Source of the DNA: Allopusillimonas ginsengisoli
Lineage (GTDB): Bacteria > Pseudomonadota > Gammaproteobacteria > Burkholderiales > Burkholderiaceae_B
Assembly (NCBI RefSeq): GCF_004153455.1
Contig: NZ_SDQE01000002.1
Coordinates: forward strand, 1 to 64,000
Reading direction: 5' to 3'
Length of the DNA: 64,000 bases
Below are positions 51,537 to 60,277 of this stretch, in pieces. Both the position numbers and the translations under genes were made by a program. The notes beneath the pieces were generated by a model. That model ran no database searches. It worked only from the letters and a program-made list of their open reading frames with translations, and was not told the origin of the DNA. Numbering within the stretch: position 1 is the first letter of the stretch; each line of letters starts with the position of its first letter.

Positions 51537-52514
51537 CTAATCTATATGTGCGCCTGAGTCCTTAATGACCTGAGCGTACTTGTCGATTTCCTTATTCAGC
51601 CATGCCTGGAATTCTTCTGGCGTACTTGCGATCACATCCAGGCCGCGTTCGGCAAACGAGTCGCGAATTGGTTTTTCAGAAAGTATCTGCACCAGAAGCG
51701 TATTGAGTTGCCCAATTACCTCAGGTGATGTACCTGCCGGGGCGACGATTCCATACCATGAATTGGATTCGAACTCGGGGAATCCAGCCTCGCCCATGGT
51801 TGGAACGTCTGGCATGCTTGCGTGCCTTTGGGTGGCGGATATTGCTATTGGCTTCAACCTGCCATCCTGTATGTAGGGCAGAACATCAGGGAGATTTCCG
51901 AACAGCAGATCGACATGCTCGCCAAGCAACGCTGTAATGGCCAGCGGCGTTCCCTTGTACGGCACATGAACGAAATTGACGCCAGCTAGTTTTTTCAGCA
52001 TTTCTCCAGCCAGATGGGGAGAAGTTCCATTGCCGATTGAGGCATAAGTTATCGATCCGGGCTTTTCCTTGCCTAGCTCGATCAGACTTTTCAATTCATT
52101 TACGGGCAACGCCTTCCGTGCTACGAGTACATGGGGCGTTATGGTGAGCAATGCAACCGGTGCGAAATCTGCCCGCGTGTCATAAGGAAGATCGGACTGA
52201 ATGCTGGGGTTTACGGTAAAGCTGTTCGCCATCACCAGCAGGGTATAGCCATCGTTTGGCGCTTTTGCCACCATGCTGGAGCCGATTATTGTGCCGGCAC
52301 CCGGTCGGTTGTCGACAACGGCCGACTGGCCAGTGATCTCACTTAGCCGTTTAGAAATCGTACGCGACACCATATCGATGCCCTGACCTCCGGCCGGGAA
52401 AGGCACGATCATTTTTATGGGTTGTGAGGGGTACTGCACTGCGGCGTGTCCAAACATGGGCGCAGTCAACGCCAATGCGACCGCCAAGCTACGGGCAAGA
52501 TTGCTGATAGCCAT
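51537..52514 (-). CDS. Bug-family tripartite tricarboxylate transporter receptor
   Basis: About 325 residues with a signal peptide ('LARSLAVALALTAPMFGHAA') and the family marks 'IKMIVPFPAGGQGIDMVSRT', 'GQSAVVDNRPGAGTIIGSSM' and 'DGYTLLVMANSF'. It binds a small acid in the periplasm. ATG 52514 has AAGGAGGAG before it; the longer frame to 52637 crosses the inverted repeat at 52533. First gene of the minus arm of the cassette. Confidence 0.92.
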   Translation of the reverse strand: MAISNLARSLAVALALTAPMFGHAAVQYPSQPIKMIVPFPAGGQGIDMVSRTISKRLSEITGQSAVVDNRPGAGTIIGSSMVAKAPNDGYTLLVMANSFTVNPSIQSDLPYDTRADFAPVALLTITPHVLVARKALPVNELKSLIELGKEKPGSITYASIGNGTSPHLAGEMLKKLAGVNFVHVPYKGTPLAITALLGEHVDLLFGNLPDVLPYIQDGRLKPIAISATQRHASMPDVPTMGEAGFPEFESNSWYGIVAPAGTSPEVIGQLNTLLVQILSEKPIRDSFAERGLDVIASTPEEFQAWLNKEIDKYAQVIKDSGAHID

Positions 52515-52532
52515 TAGGGTCTCCTCCTTGTT

Positions 52533-52578
52533 AAAATATATACTATTTGTTATTTTGTCCCAGTTTAGTATATATTTT
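52533..52578. promoter_or_regulatory. Perfect long inverted repeat in the GntR/Bug promoter region
   Basis: AAAATATATACTA (52533-52545) and its exact complement (52566-52578) are 20 bases apart. It is in the 170-base gap between the divergent GntR and Bug genes, and is probably a GntR-family operator or paired operators. Confidence 0.6.
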
Positions 52579-52684
52579 GACAACAAACAACACTTTGCCC
52601 TGCGATTATCTGTGCCGGAGTCTAATATGGCATCCATGAACGCAAAGCGCTCTAAGATTCAAGAACATATATATTGTTAAGCCG

Positions 52685-53431
52685 ATGCATTCCACTTTGC
52701 CCACTCTCGCCGAAGCTGCGCCGCAAATGACCGTTGCCAGTCTTCTCTATCACCGCCTCCGTTCAGACATTCTGTTGGGAACACTCGGGCCGGGATCCAA
52801 ACTGACATTAGCCAGTCTGGCCGGGATCTACGGCGCCGGCATGATTCCCTTGCGAGAAGCGTTGAACAGGCTTTCCGCAGAAGGTCTGGTTACGCAACAT
52901 GATCAACGTGGTTTCTTCGTATGCGAGATCAGTCAGGAAGACGTCATCGACCTTACGCAAACACGCTGCTGGCTCTACGAAGGCGCCTTACGGAAGTCCA
53001 TTGAAAACGGGGGGCGCGAATGGGAAAACGAAGTTGTTCTCAGCTTTTACCGTTTAGGCGAAGTACCGAGATATAAAGACCCAGAATCCACCGTGGTGAA
53101 TCAAGATTGGGCCGATCCGCACCGCCGCTTCCACACCGCGTTAATCGCAGCGTGTGGAAGTCGCCGGACCATCGCGATCTCAGAGAATTTGTTTGACCAG
53201 GCTGAGCGCTATCGCAATCTGGCCAGGTTGAAGTCGCGCAAGCCCGAAGTGCACGAAGAACATCGACAGATTATGGATGCCGCGTTGAGGCGCGATGCCG
53301 ACACTGCGGTGCGTACTTTGCTCGACCATCTAATGGCCACCTGTTCTGTTGTGGTTCGTGCGCTGGCCGAGAAGGAAGGCGTGGCAGGGCGTAATAAGCC
53401 GACTCGGAAGAGGCGGCTGAGTAAAAAGTAG
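52685..53431 (+). CDS. GntR-family regulator (FCD type)
   Basis: A 248-residue regulator with winged helix-turn-helix ('VASLLYHRLRSDILLGTLGP', 'LASLAGIYGAGMIPLREALN') and FCD effector domain ('EDVIDLTQTRCWLYEGALRK', 'FHTALIAACGSRRTIAISE', 'EEHRQIMDAAL'). It resembles the second regulator at 60278 in length, an insertion before the Asp/His ligand region, and neighbours. It lacks a clear ribosome-binding site. Confidence 0.9.
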   Translation: MHSTLPTLAEAAPQMTVASLLYHRLRSDILLGTLGPGSKLTLASLAGIYGAGMIPLREALNRLSAEGLVTQHDQRGFFVCEISQEDVIDLTQTRCWLYEGALRKSIENGGREWENEVVLSFYRLGEVPRYKDPESTVVNQDWADPHRRFHTALIAACGSRRTIAISENLFDQAERYRNLARLKSRKPEVHEEHRQIMDAALRRDADTAVRTLLDHLMATCSVVVRALAEKEGVAGRNKPTRKRRLSKK

Positions 53432-53618
53432 CTTTCCAACGCTTTTTCACAAATTATCGCTACTGCCTTGCCAGCTCAGATAGCTCTGGCAGGAACACTG
53501 CTGAACACCTCCGGGTTCACGCGAGCAAAGTTCTGCAGGGTCACTACAATGATCCTCATAAGAATAAGCCCGTGTGTTTTCTGTTCTTAATAAGAAACTG
53601 ACCCTATTCGGAGGATTC

Positions 53619-55322
53619 ATGGAGTTTACTCAGCCCTTTGAGCACTGCCCACAGCAGCCCCATGGCGGCACTCTCGTCAATCGTGTTGTCCCTGCTGGCA
53701 AGCTGAAGGCAGAAATCGAACGCGCACGATCCATGCCCAGCATACGCGTGGACCTCGAAGCCATCATCACCATAGAAATGATCACAACGGGCGTCTTGTC
53801 GCCCAACGAAGGCTTCATGAATGAAGCCGACTACAACGCTGTGCTGAATACAGGTCGCCTGAGCAACGGATTGATCTGGCCCGTACCGTTAAGCTTTGCC
53901 CCAACCGGCGAACGCAACCAGGAAGTCATCAAAGGCCTGTCAGTCGACTCGGAAGTCGCGTTGACGGATCACCATAATGAGCCGATCGCGATCCTGGCCG
54001 TTGAAGATATTTTCGATTACGACAAGCAAGCGCGGGCACAACAGCTCTTTGGCACAACGGATCGTAATCATCCCGGCGTGGACGCCATCCACCGTCGTAT
54101 GGGAGATGTGTCGTTGGGAGGTAAGCTCAGCCTGCTGCAGCGCGTGGACTGGGGTCCGTTCGAAAAATTGCGTCGCGAGCCTAAGGATACTTGGCGCTTG
54201 TTCTACGAAGAGCGCAAGTTTAAATCTGTGGCAGGTTTCATTACAGGCGCCAATCCCTTGCACCGCGGTCATGAGTACATGCACCGTAATGCGCTGGAAG
54301 GCATCGATGGGTTGCTGCTACAGCCTTTGGTGGAAATGGCCAAGCGCGAGTATGTACGCCATGAGTATCGCATGCTTGCCTACCGCAGTGTGCTGGAGAC
54401 GTATTACCCCAAAGAGCGGTCGATACTATCTCCGCTACGCGTCACCTACATCTTTGCCGGCCCACGCGAAACCGTACTACATGCCTTGATCATGAAGAAC
54501 TACGGCTGCACGCATGCCCTGATCGGGCGAGATCACGCGGGCATAGGCAGTTTTTACGATAAATATGCCAGTCACAGCATATTTGATGAGTTCAGCCCTC
54601 AAGAGATGGGCATTGAAATACGTCTGTTCCACGAAGTTTTTTACTGTGCTCGATGCGCCAGCCACAGCACGATCGAAACGTGTCCACACGACGAGCGTTA
54701 TCGCCTGAACATTTCGGGAACGGGAATACGTGAGATGCTGCGCCACGGCATAATGCCGCCCAAGGAGGTCGTCCGCCCAGAATCTGCCCTGGCTGGTATG
54801 CAAGGCATACAGCCCAAAGGCATTTCAGAGGAAGACGGACAGGGGACGTTGCCAGTGGGCAAAGTAATTCAGAGCTTGTTCCCTTTCTACACCAAGTACA
54901 CCCGATTGGGTGGCGCACCGCGCAAAGAGCCGCTTTCGCCCGAGGATCTGACAGTCCGTGATCTGGAGATTGCCAACCACGATGCACGCACCCATGCCAA
55001 CGATATCTATACAGGCATATACGCGGAATACAGCTCAGTCGTGGACCACAACCGCAACCTGCATCCGCGCTGGCTGGAAGAGGCACGGGTTGATTTGCGG
55101 CAACAGCAGGAACGGATTATCAGCGATCTGGAAGAAAAGCTGCAACAATCTCCTGATCAAGCCTCAGACGAATTCATGTATCAGGACAAGGCCGAAGTGG
55201 AACGTGAGTTGGCGTCTGCAATTCAACTGCTTGACGATGTGCCGGCCTCTATCGCCCATGACAAACTTCAGGAACGCATCTGGAACGTGCTTCCCTATAA
55301 GCGCTATCGCGGCGCTGATTGA
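53619..55322 (+). CDS. sat: Sulfate adenylyltransferase (ATP sulfurylase), C-terminally extended
   Basis: A 567-residue protein. It has a PUA-like N-terminal domain (about 1-160), the ATP-sulfurylase core with the HxGH-type nucleotide motif 'TGANPLHRGHEYMHRNALE' (about residue 208), 'FAGPRETVLHALIMKNYGC' and 'GRDHAGIG' (about 302), and ends the core with 'NISGTGIREMLRHG'. The enzyme makes APS from ATP and sulfate. About 140 extra residues follow (from about 426), rich in charged helix ('WLEEARVDLRQQQERIISDL') with no APS-kinase Walker motif; related enzymes usually have about 400 residues. CGGAGG precedes ATG 53619. No other sulfate-assimilation gene is nearby. Confidence 0.9.
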   Translation: MEFTQPFEHCPQQPHGGTLVNRVVPAGKLKAEIERARSMPSIRVDLEAIITIEMITTGVLSPNEGFMNEADYNAVLNTGRLSNGLIWPVPLSFAPTGERNQEVIKGLSVDSEVALTDHHNEPIAILAVEDIFDYDKQARAQQLFGTTDRNHPGVDAIHRRMGDVSLGGKLSLLQRVDWGPFEKLRREPKDTWRLFYEERKFKSVAGFITGANPLHRGHEYMHRNALEGIDGLLLQPLVEMAKREYVRHEYRMLAYRSVLETYYPKERSILSPLRVTYIFAGPRETVLHALIMKNYGCTHALIGRDHAGIGSFYDKYASHSIFDEFSPQEMGIEIRLFHEVFYCARCASHSTIETCPHDERYRLNISGTGIREMLRHGIMPPKEVVRPESALAGMQGIQPKGISEEDGQGTLPVGKVIQSLFPFYTKYTRLGGAPRKEPLSPEDLTVRDLEIANHDARTHANDIYTGIYAEYSSVVDHNRNLHPRWLEEARVDLRQQQERIISDLEEKLQQSPDQASDEFMYQDKAEVERELASAIQLLDDVPASIAHDKLQERIWNVLPYKRYRGAD

Positions 55323-55342
55323 ATAATGTCGCGCTGCGGCAT

Positions 55343-56149
55343 TTACTGATCAACACCCTGCATCCAGGCCTGCAAGCCGTCAACCCATGATTCGGCTGGC
55401 AGGCCGTATTCTTTTCTGATACGTTGTGCGCGCCGTGACAAGACGCTGAAATCCACCGAAGGCGGCTGCTTGAATGCAATCGCAACGATATTGCCGTCAT
55501 GCACCTCCGGCAAATGTGCAACCGCAGGAAAAGCGTCAGCAATGACATCCAGGTGCTGCTGGTGCATAGGATAATCACAGAATAAATTGATCGTCATGAT
55601 GCCTTCTGGCGTCAGGCAGTCTGCACACGCCCGGTAGAACTCGGTAGACCCCAATACCGGCGCTACTGCCAGAGCGTCGTAGAGATCAACTTGTAATATG
55701 TCGACCGTGCCATGCTGCGCCGGATCTCGAACAAAATCCATGGCATCCATCGCCAACACGGTCAGTCGTTGATCATCAGACGGCAAGTCAAATGACGTCC
55801 GGCAGATATCAATGACGGCGGGGTCGATCTCGACGGCCGTCACGCGCGCTTGCGAAAAATACCGCCAGCAGAATTTACTGAGACTGCCCGCTCCCAGGCC
55901 CAATTGCACGATATGCGCAGGTTGCTGCATAAACAGCAGCCACACCATCATTTGCTGAACGTATTCGATTTCCAGCGCGTAAGAATCATCAAGACGCATC
56001 GCGCCCTGAACCCAGGGAGTCCCGAAATGCAGATAACGCACGCCCTCTTCATCAATCAGGTTAATGCTTCCGGTATGGGGCGTATGTACCGGCGTCGCTG
56101 AGTTCAAGACGTGCTGCATCATGATGGCGAGGTTCTGTTCTTCGGTCAT
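55343..56149 (-). CDS. Spermidine-synthase-like protein (polyamine aminopropyltransferase fold)
   Basis: A 268-residue Rossmann-fold methyltransferase-like protein. Nucleotide-site motifs are 'HIVQLGLGAGSLSKFCWRYF', 'VTAVEIDPAVIDICR' and 'VDILQVDLYDALA', where an Asp replaces the usual catalytic pair region. It may be a spermidine synthase or a relative with another role. It is convergent with sat (20 bases apart) and its start has no clear ribosome-binding site. Confidence 0.8.
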   Translation of the reverse strand: MTEEQNLAIMMQHVLNSATPVHTPHTGSINLIDEEGVRYLHFGTPWVQGAMRLDDSYALEIEYVQQMMVWLLFMQQPAHIVQLGLGAGSLSKFCWRYFSQARVTAVEIDPAVIDICRTSFDLPSDDQRLTVLAMDAMDFVRDPAQHGTVDILQVDLYDALAVAPVLGSTEFYRACADCLTPEGIMTINLFCDYPMHQQHLDVIADAFPAVAHLPEVHDGNIVAIAFKQPPSVDFSVLSRRAQRIRKEYGLPAESWVDGLQAWMQGVDQ

Positions 56150-56323
56150 TCACATCAAAAAAGAAATAGCAGGACCATGGAACTATAGCCTGCCAACACA
56201 AACCTGGCACTCGGAGCGTGAACCCATGTTAGGATCATCAGGCAAGACTCCCCGGCCGCTACGTCTTGCCAAGCCTATGCTTAGACCCTTAACGGGCCGG
56301 GCATTTACATTGAGGAAACTGTC

Positions 56324-56659
56324 ATGCCTATCCCCGCCTGTCCTGTTTGCGCAATGGAGCACACGTACCAGGATGAGAACCTTTACATCTGTCCCGACTG
56401 CACCCATGAATGGGAAATGGACGAGGTTGCGGACAATGACAATGATGAGCGCGTGGTCCAGGATGCCCATGGCAGCCCGCTGACTAACGGTGATGCCGTA
56501 TTCGTTATTAAGGATCTGAAGGTCAAAGGTTCGTCAACGATCTTGAAGAAAGGCACCAAAATAAAAGGGATACGACTGATATCCGGTGATCATGAGATCG
56601 ACTGCAAGGTTGACGGCGTGAGCTTCAAGCTCAAAGCCGCCTTCCTGAAGAAGGCTTAG
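56324..56659 (+). CDS. yjdM: PhnA/YjdM-family zinc-ribbon protein
   Basis: A 111-residue protein with an N-terminal zinc ribbon (CPVC in 'IPACPVCAMEHTYQ', CPDC in 'ICPDCTHEW') and the C-terminal PhnA domain ('VFVIKDLKVKGSSTILKKGT', 'KVDGVSFKLKAAFLKKA'). Historically called alkylphosphonate-uptake protein; the true role is unsettled. GAGG precedes the ATG. Length matches the family. Confidence 0.92.
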   Translation: MPIPACPVCAMEHTYQDENLYICPDCTHEWEMDEVADNDNDERVVQDAHGSPLTNGDAVFVIKDLKVKGSSTILKKGTKIKGIRLISGDHEIDCKVDGVSFKLKAAFLKKA

Positions 56660-56794
56660 ATATCAGGCAAAGCTACCGCCGAAGGTATTGGGCACCTGGC
56701 TTTATCACTGCAGCCTTAAACCGTGATCAATCAAACATACCCAGTCAGCCGGCGCCCAGCGCCACACATTAAACCGAGCAAGGGAAGCCAAATC

Positions 56795-57556
56795 ATGACG
56801 CAACTGGTAAAACTGATTCATCATGAAGGGGGAATCGCCGAGATTCTCATCGACAGAGCCGATCGGCATAACGCCATGACGCTAGCCATGTACGAAGGCA
56901 TGGTGAGCCTGATTGAGCAATGCACAAACAACGCAGCGGTTCAATGTGTACTGTTTCGCGGTGCTGGCGGAAAATCGTTTGTTTCGGGTACGGATATCGC
57001 CTACTTCAAGGACTTTACCGACGGAAAGCAGGGTCTGGACTACGAGGCATTCGTGGAGCGCGTGATCGACGCGGTAGAACGCATTCCAGTGCCAACCATC
57101 GCCATCATCGACGGCTGGGCGGTCGGCGGCGGCCTGGCATTGGCCACGGCGTGTGATTTCCGGGTTTGCAGTCATTCTTCCCGGTTCGGGGCCCCCATTG
57201 CAAAAACACTATCCAATACACTGTCATCGCGCAATATTGCTCGCCTCACGGCAGCGTTTGGCGTGCCGCGTGTTAAAAAAATGCTGCTGCTTGCCGAGTA
57301 TGTCTCGGCGGATGAAGCGCTGTCCTGCGGCTACGTCCATCAAGTGTGCGTGCAGGAAGATATCCAGCACGCGGCGCACGCGCTTGCGCAGCAACTTACA
57401 GCGCTGTCGCCCGTCACACAGGGCGCCGTCAAGGAAACGCTGCGACGGATCGTCGTCGAACAACGATTGGACGACGACGATATCATCGAAAGCGTATACG
57501 GCAGCCAGGCTTTCCGCGACGGCGTGGCGTCGTTTGTGTCAGGTAGCAAGCGCTGA
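56795..57556 (+). CDS. Enoyl-CoA hydratase/isomerase family protein
   Basis: A 253-residue crotonase-fold protein: 'IDRADRHNAMTLAMYEGMV', 'FVSGTDIAYFKDF' and 'GWAVGGGLALATACDFRVCS' (oxyanion hole). The usual catalytic-Glu position reads 'FGAPIAKTLSNTLSS' without Glu, so it may be an isomerase or lyase of the superfamily rather than a hydratase. ATG 56795 is preferred over the longer frame to 56723 because AAGGGAAG lies before it. It is convergent with the second FAH gene. Confidence 0.85.
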   Translation: MTQLVKLIHHEGGIAEILIDRADRHNAMTLAMYEGMVSLIEQCTNNAAVQCVLFRGAGGKSFVSGTDIAYFKDFTDGKQGLDYEAFVERVIDAVERIPVPTIAIIDGWAVGGGLALATACDFRVCSHSSRFGAPIAKTLSNTLSSRNIARLTAAFGVPRVKKMLLLAEYVSADEALSCGYVHQVCVQEDIQHAAHALAQQLTALSPVTQGAVKETLRRIVVEQRLDDDDIIESVYGSQAFRDGVASFVSGSKR

Positions 57557-57608
57557 GGGATGCTAAGCCTTACGGTGCACCGGCTGCCGCAATAACACCA
57601 GATAATCC

Positions 57609-58502
57609 TCAACAGATACTTGCCACAGCCTCGCTTCGAACGGGATTACTAAGCGTGCCTATACCCTCAATTACAACTTCAATTGTGTCGCCATCACGCA
57701 TAAAAACCTGCGGTTTTCTGGCATAGCCGACACCCGAAGGAGTGCCAGTAGCAATCACATCGCCAGGTTCCAGGGTGAGGCATTCCGACAATATTTGGAT
57801 CAGATCAGAGACGGTCCAAATCATATCGCGCGTATTGCTGTGCTGCATAACCTCGCCATTAAGTCGCGAAAGGATGTCGAGACCAATCGCACCCATCGGA
57901 ACCTCGTCAGGGGTTACCAAAAAAGGCCCCAATGCGCCCGTTCCGTCAAAATTCTTGCCGATCGTCCACTGCGCAGTACGCTTCTGGTAATCGCGAAACG
58001 TTCCGTCATTGAAACAGGTATAACCGGCGACCGCATCGAGTGCTGTTGAACTGGTTGCGTGGCGAATGCGTTTTCCGATCACAACAGCCAACTCCGCCTC
58101 AAAGTCGAACATATCGGAGACGCGCGACAAGATCATGGGCTCGCTATGCGCCACCAGCGAAGAATGGCCGCGAAGAAAAAAGCTGGGGTATTCAGGCTTG
58201 GCGTTTCCGCCTTCTTTCGCGTGATCTGCGTAGTTCAAGCCTACGCAGATTATCTTGCCGGGCCGGGGAATAACAGGCTGAATAACTATCTCGTCAATAT
58301 TCTGCCAAGCTGACGTACTATTTTCGAGGGCTTGTTGAAATTTGGACTGCGCCTCTTGAACTAGCTGGATCTCAGTGACAAATTTGATGATGCACTGGTC
58401 ATCCTGGGCGCATGAAAAAACTTCTAAGAACTGCGTCGCGTGCACCGGATGCACTGCACCAATGCAACTTCGACCGTGTTTAAGAAACGAGATAAGTTTC
58501 AT
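57609..58502 (-). CDS. Fumarylacetoacetate hydrolase (FAH)-family protein
   Basis: A 297-residue FAH-fold protein: 'MFDFEAELAVVIGKRI' (metal E-x-E), 'AVAGYTCFNDGTFRDYQKRT' (Asp), 'TLEPGDVIATGTPSGVGYAR'. In place of the first cassette's 'QLDYEAE' it reads 'MFDFEAE'. It opens the second cassette after the Bug and Rid genes and resembles 50603-51514. Confidence 0.9.
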   Translation of the reverse strand: MKLISFLKHGRSCIGAVHPVHATQFLEVFSCAQDDQCIIKFVTEIQLVQEAQSKFQQALENSTSAWQNIDEIVIQPVIPRPGKIICVGLNYADHAKEGGNAKPEYPSFFLRGHSSLVAHSEPMILSRVSDMFDFEAELAVVIGKRIRHATSSTALDAVAGYTCFNDGTFRDYQKRTAQWTIGKNFDGTGALGPFLVTPDEVPMGAIGLDILSRLNGEVMQHSNTRDMIWTVSDLIQILSECLTLEPGDVIATGTPSGVGYARKPQVFMRDGDTIEVVIEGIGTLSNPVRSEAVASIC

Positions 58503-58601
58503 ACTGGATCCTGAAAGCTGTCAAGTTAAGAAGCGAACGTTCTTCGTTTGAACGCTGGTTGTCCCGACACTGTCGTCACCGTGGTCGGGACATCGTAAAC
58601 A

Positions 58602-59564
58602 TCAATTAGCAGTTATGTTTTGTGCAGTGATGATCTCAGACCATCTTTTGCTTTCGCTCGCGATGTGCTTCGTGAAGTCCTCAGGCGTACCGCCCGCCGG
58701 ATCGCCGATCATCAGCAACGACTCCATGACCTCTTCCGTATTGAGTGCACTATTAAGTGCTGTGTTGAGCTTATCGATGATCTCGCGCGGCGTTCCCTTC
58801 GGAGCCACTAACCCCATCCATGAGCCCATGTCATAACCCGTATGACCGAGCTCTCCCAGCGTAGGAACATCTGGAAGAAGGTTGGAACGGTGTTTACTGG
58901 TCACCGCAAGCGCTTTCATCTTGTTGCCGGTTAGAAAGCTGACTGGTGCGGGCATTACGTCGATCATCACGTCTACCCGGCCAGCAGCAAGGTCAGTAAG
59001 CGCGGGCGGACTGCCGCGATAAGGGACATGATTCCACTTTAACCCTTCACTAATCTGAAAGAACTCCCCCATCATATGGGGCATACTTCCAACCCCTGCA
59101 CTACCCATCGTGATTTCTCCTGGCCGTGACTTAGAGAATGCCACCAGCTCATCCACACTTGCCACCGGAAGCTCATTCTTGGTCACGATTACGCCTGGCG
59201 TGCTGACAAACCAAATGATAGGGTCGAATTTTTCTAAAGAATTGAAGTTCTTTTCTCTATAAATATGAGGGGCAACGGTGAGCGGCCCCGATGACCCTAC
59301 CGCAAGAACATACCCATCCGGCGCGGAGTTAGCCGCCTCGACCAGCGCTATCATCCCACCGGCACCTGCCTTATTCTCTACAACAAAGCTCTGCCCTAAA
59401 CTTTTACTGAGGGAAGCGGCCATGGCCCTCCCCACCGCATCGACAGTGCCACCTGGCGAAAAACCAACAAGAATTTTTACTGGCTTGGAAGGATATGTTT
59501 GCGCCAGCGATGGTTTATACAGCCCGAAAGTTAGTAGTACCACGGCTATAAGAAGCAGTTTCAT
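58602..59564 (-). CDS. Bug-family tripartite tricarboxylate transporter receptor
   Basis: About 320 residues with signal peptide ('KLLLIAVVLLTFGLYKPSLA') and 'VKILVGFSPGGTVDAVGRAM', 'GQSFVVENKAGAGGMIALVE', 'DGYVLAVGSSG'. GGAG precedes ATG 59564, eight bases away; the longer frame reaches 59609. Located between the FAH and Rid genes of the second cassette. Confidence 0.92.
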   Translation of the reverse strand: MKLLLIAVVLLTFGLYKPSLAQTYPSKPVKILVGFSPGGTVDAVGRAMAASLSKSLGQSFVVENKAGAGGMIALVEAANSAPDGYVLAVGSSGPLTVAPHIYREKNFNSLEKFDPIIWFVSTPGVIVTKNELPVASVDELVAFSKSRPGEITMGSAGVGSMPHMMGEFFQISEGLKWNHVPYRGSPPALTDLAAGRVDVMIDVMPAPVSFLTGNKMKALAVTSKHRSNLLPDVPTLGELGHTGYDMGSWMGLVAPKGTPREIIDKLNTALNSALNTEEVMESLLMIGDPAGGTPEDFTKHIASESKRWSEIITAQNITAN

Positions 59565-59651
59565 TGTTTGGCTCCGGATTGTTCTAATTAATTTATGAAA
59601 GTAATCCACGCTATGAGCACTTCACGACAGCTTTCCTGATAGGTAATCGAG

Positions 59652-60053
59652 TTACCTGGGAGGCACAACACCGACTGCCGTGATCTCAATCAATATGTCG
59701 GGATGTACGAACTTCGAGACCTCGACCATTGTTGATGAGGGCAGAGGAGCTTTGAAATACTCGCCTCGAACTTTGTGGATCACAGGAAAGTGCTCCATAT
59801 TTCGAACATAGACATCAAGACGGCAAACATCATCAAGAGAACCACCAGCCGCTTCCATAGCAGCTCGGATGTTCTCGCACACTTGATGGGTTTGGCCCTC
59901 CACATCGCCGACGGCTACGATTCCGCCATCCAAGGCACGTGGCGTCATTCCAGATACAAAAACAAATGTTCCGGACGCTTGAATGGCCGTTGCCTGTGAG
60001 AATTGGCCGGTGGGTTTTGGCAACTGAGGAGAAGTGAGTTGTATTTTGGTCAT
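59652..60053 (-). CDS. Rid-family protein, without the catalytic Arg
   Basis: A 133-residue Rid-fold protein ('ASGTFVFVSGMTPRALDGG', 'CENIRAAMEAAGGSLDDVCR', 'LDVYVRNMEHFPVIHKVR'). The catalytic-Arg position reads 'PLPSSTMVEVSKFV', so deaminase activity is unlikely. It lies next to the divergent GntR gene at the head of the second cassette. Confidence 0.87.
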   Translation of the reverse strand: MTKIQLTSPQLPKPTGQFSQATAIQASGTFVFVSGMTPRALDGGIVAVGDVEGQTHQVCENIRAAMEAAGGSLDDVCRLDVYVRNMEHFPVIHKVRGEYFKAPLPSSTMVEVSKFVHPDILIEITAVGVVPPR

Positions 60054-60167
60054 TGATGACTCTCGTAAGGTGAAGGTTTAACAGCTAGGGAAAAGGCTGG
60101 TCAGGCAAAAATGAGCCAATAGATAGCAGAGCCTTCTCGTAATATATGCAATTTCGATCTTAAATAA

Positions 60168-60234
60168 TTTTTATACATATTTTTCTTATTTAGTGCAAAT
60201 TATATATAAAATTTAGTCAGTGTCAACTTTATAC
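60168..60234. promoter_or_regulatory. Direct repeats TTTATACAT in the second GntR promoter region
   Basis: TTTATACAT occurs at 60168-60176 and again at 60226-60234, in a very AT-rich 224-base gap between the divergent Rid and GntR genes. Candidate regulator sites; the 13-base arms seen before the first GntR gene do not recur exactly. Confidence 0.4.
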
Positions 60235-60277
60235 ATTTAAGTGTTAAAAGTATAGGTAACACGATGGGAGGAGTGGC

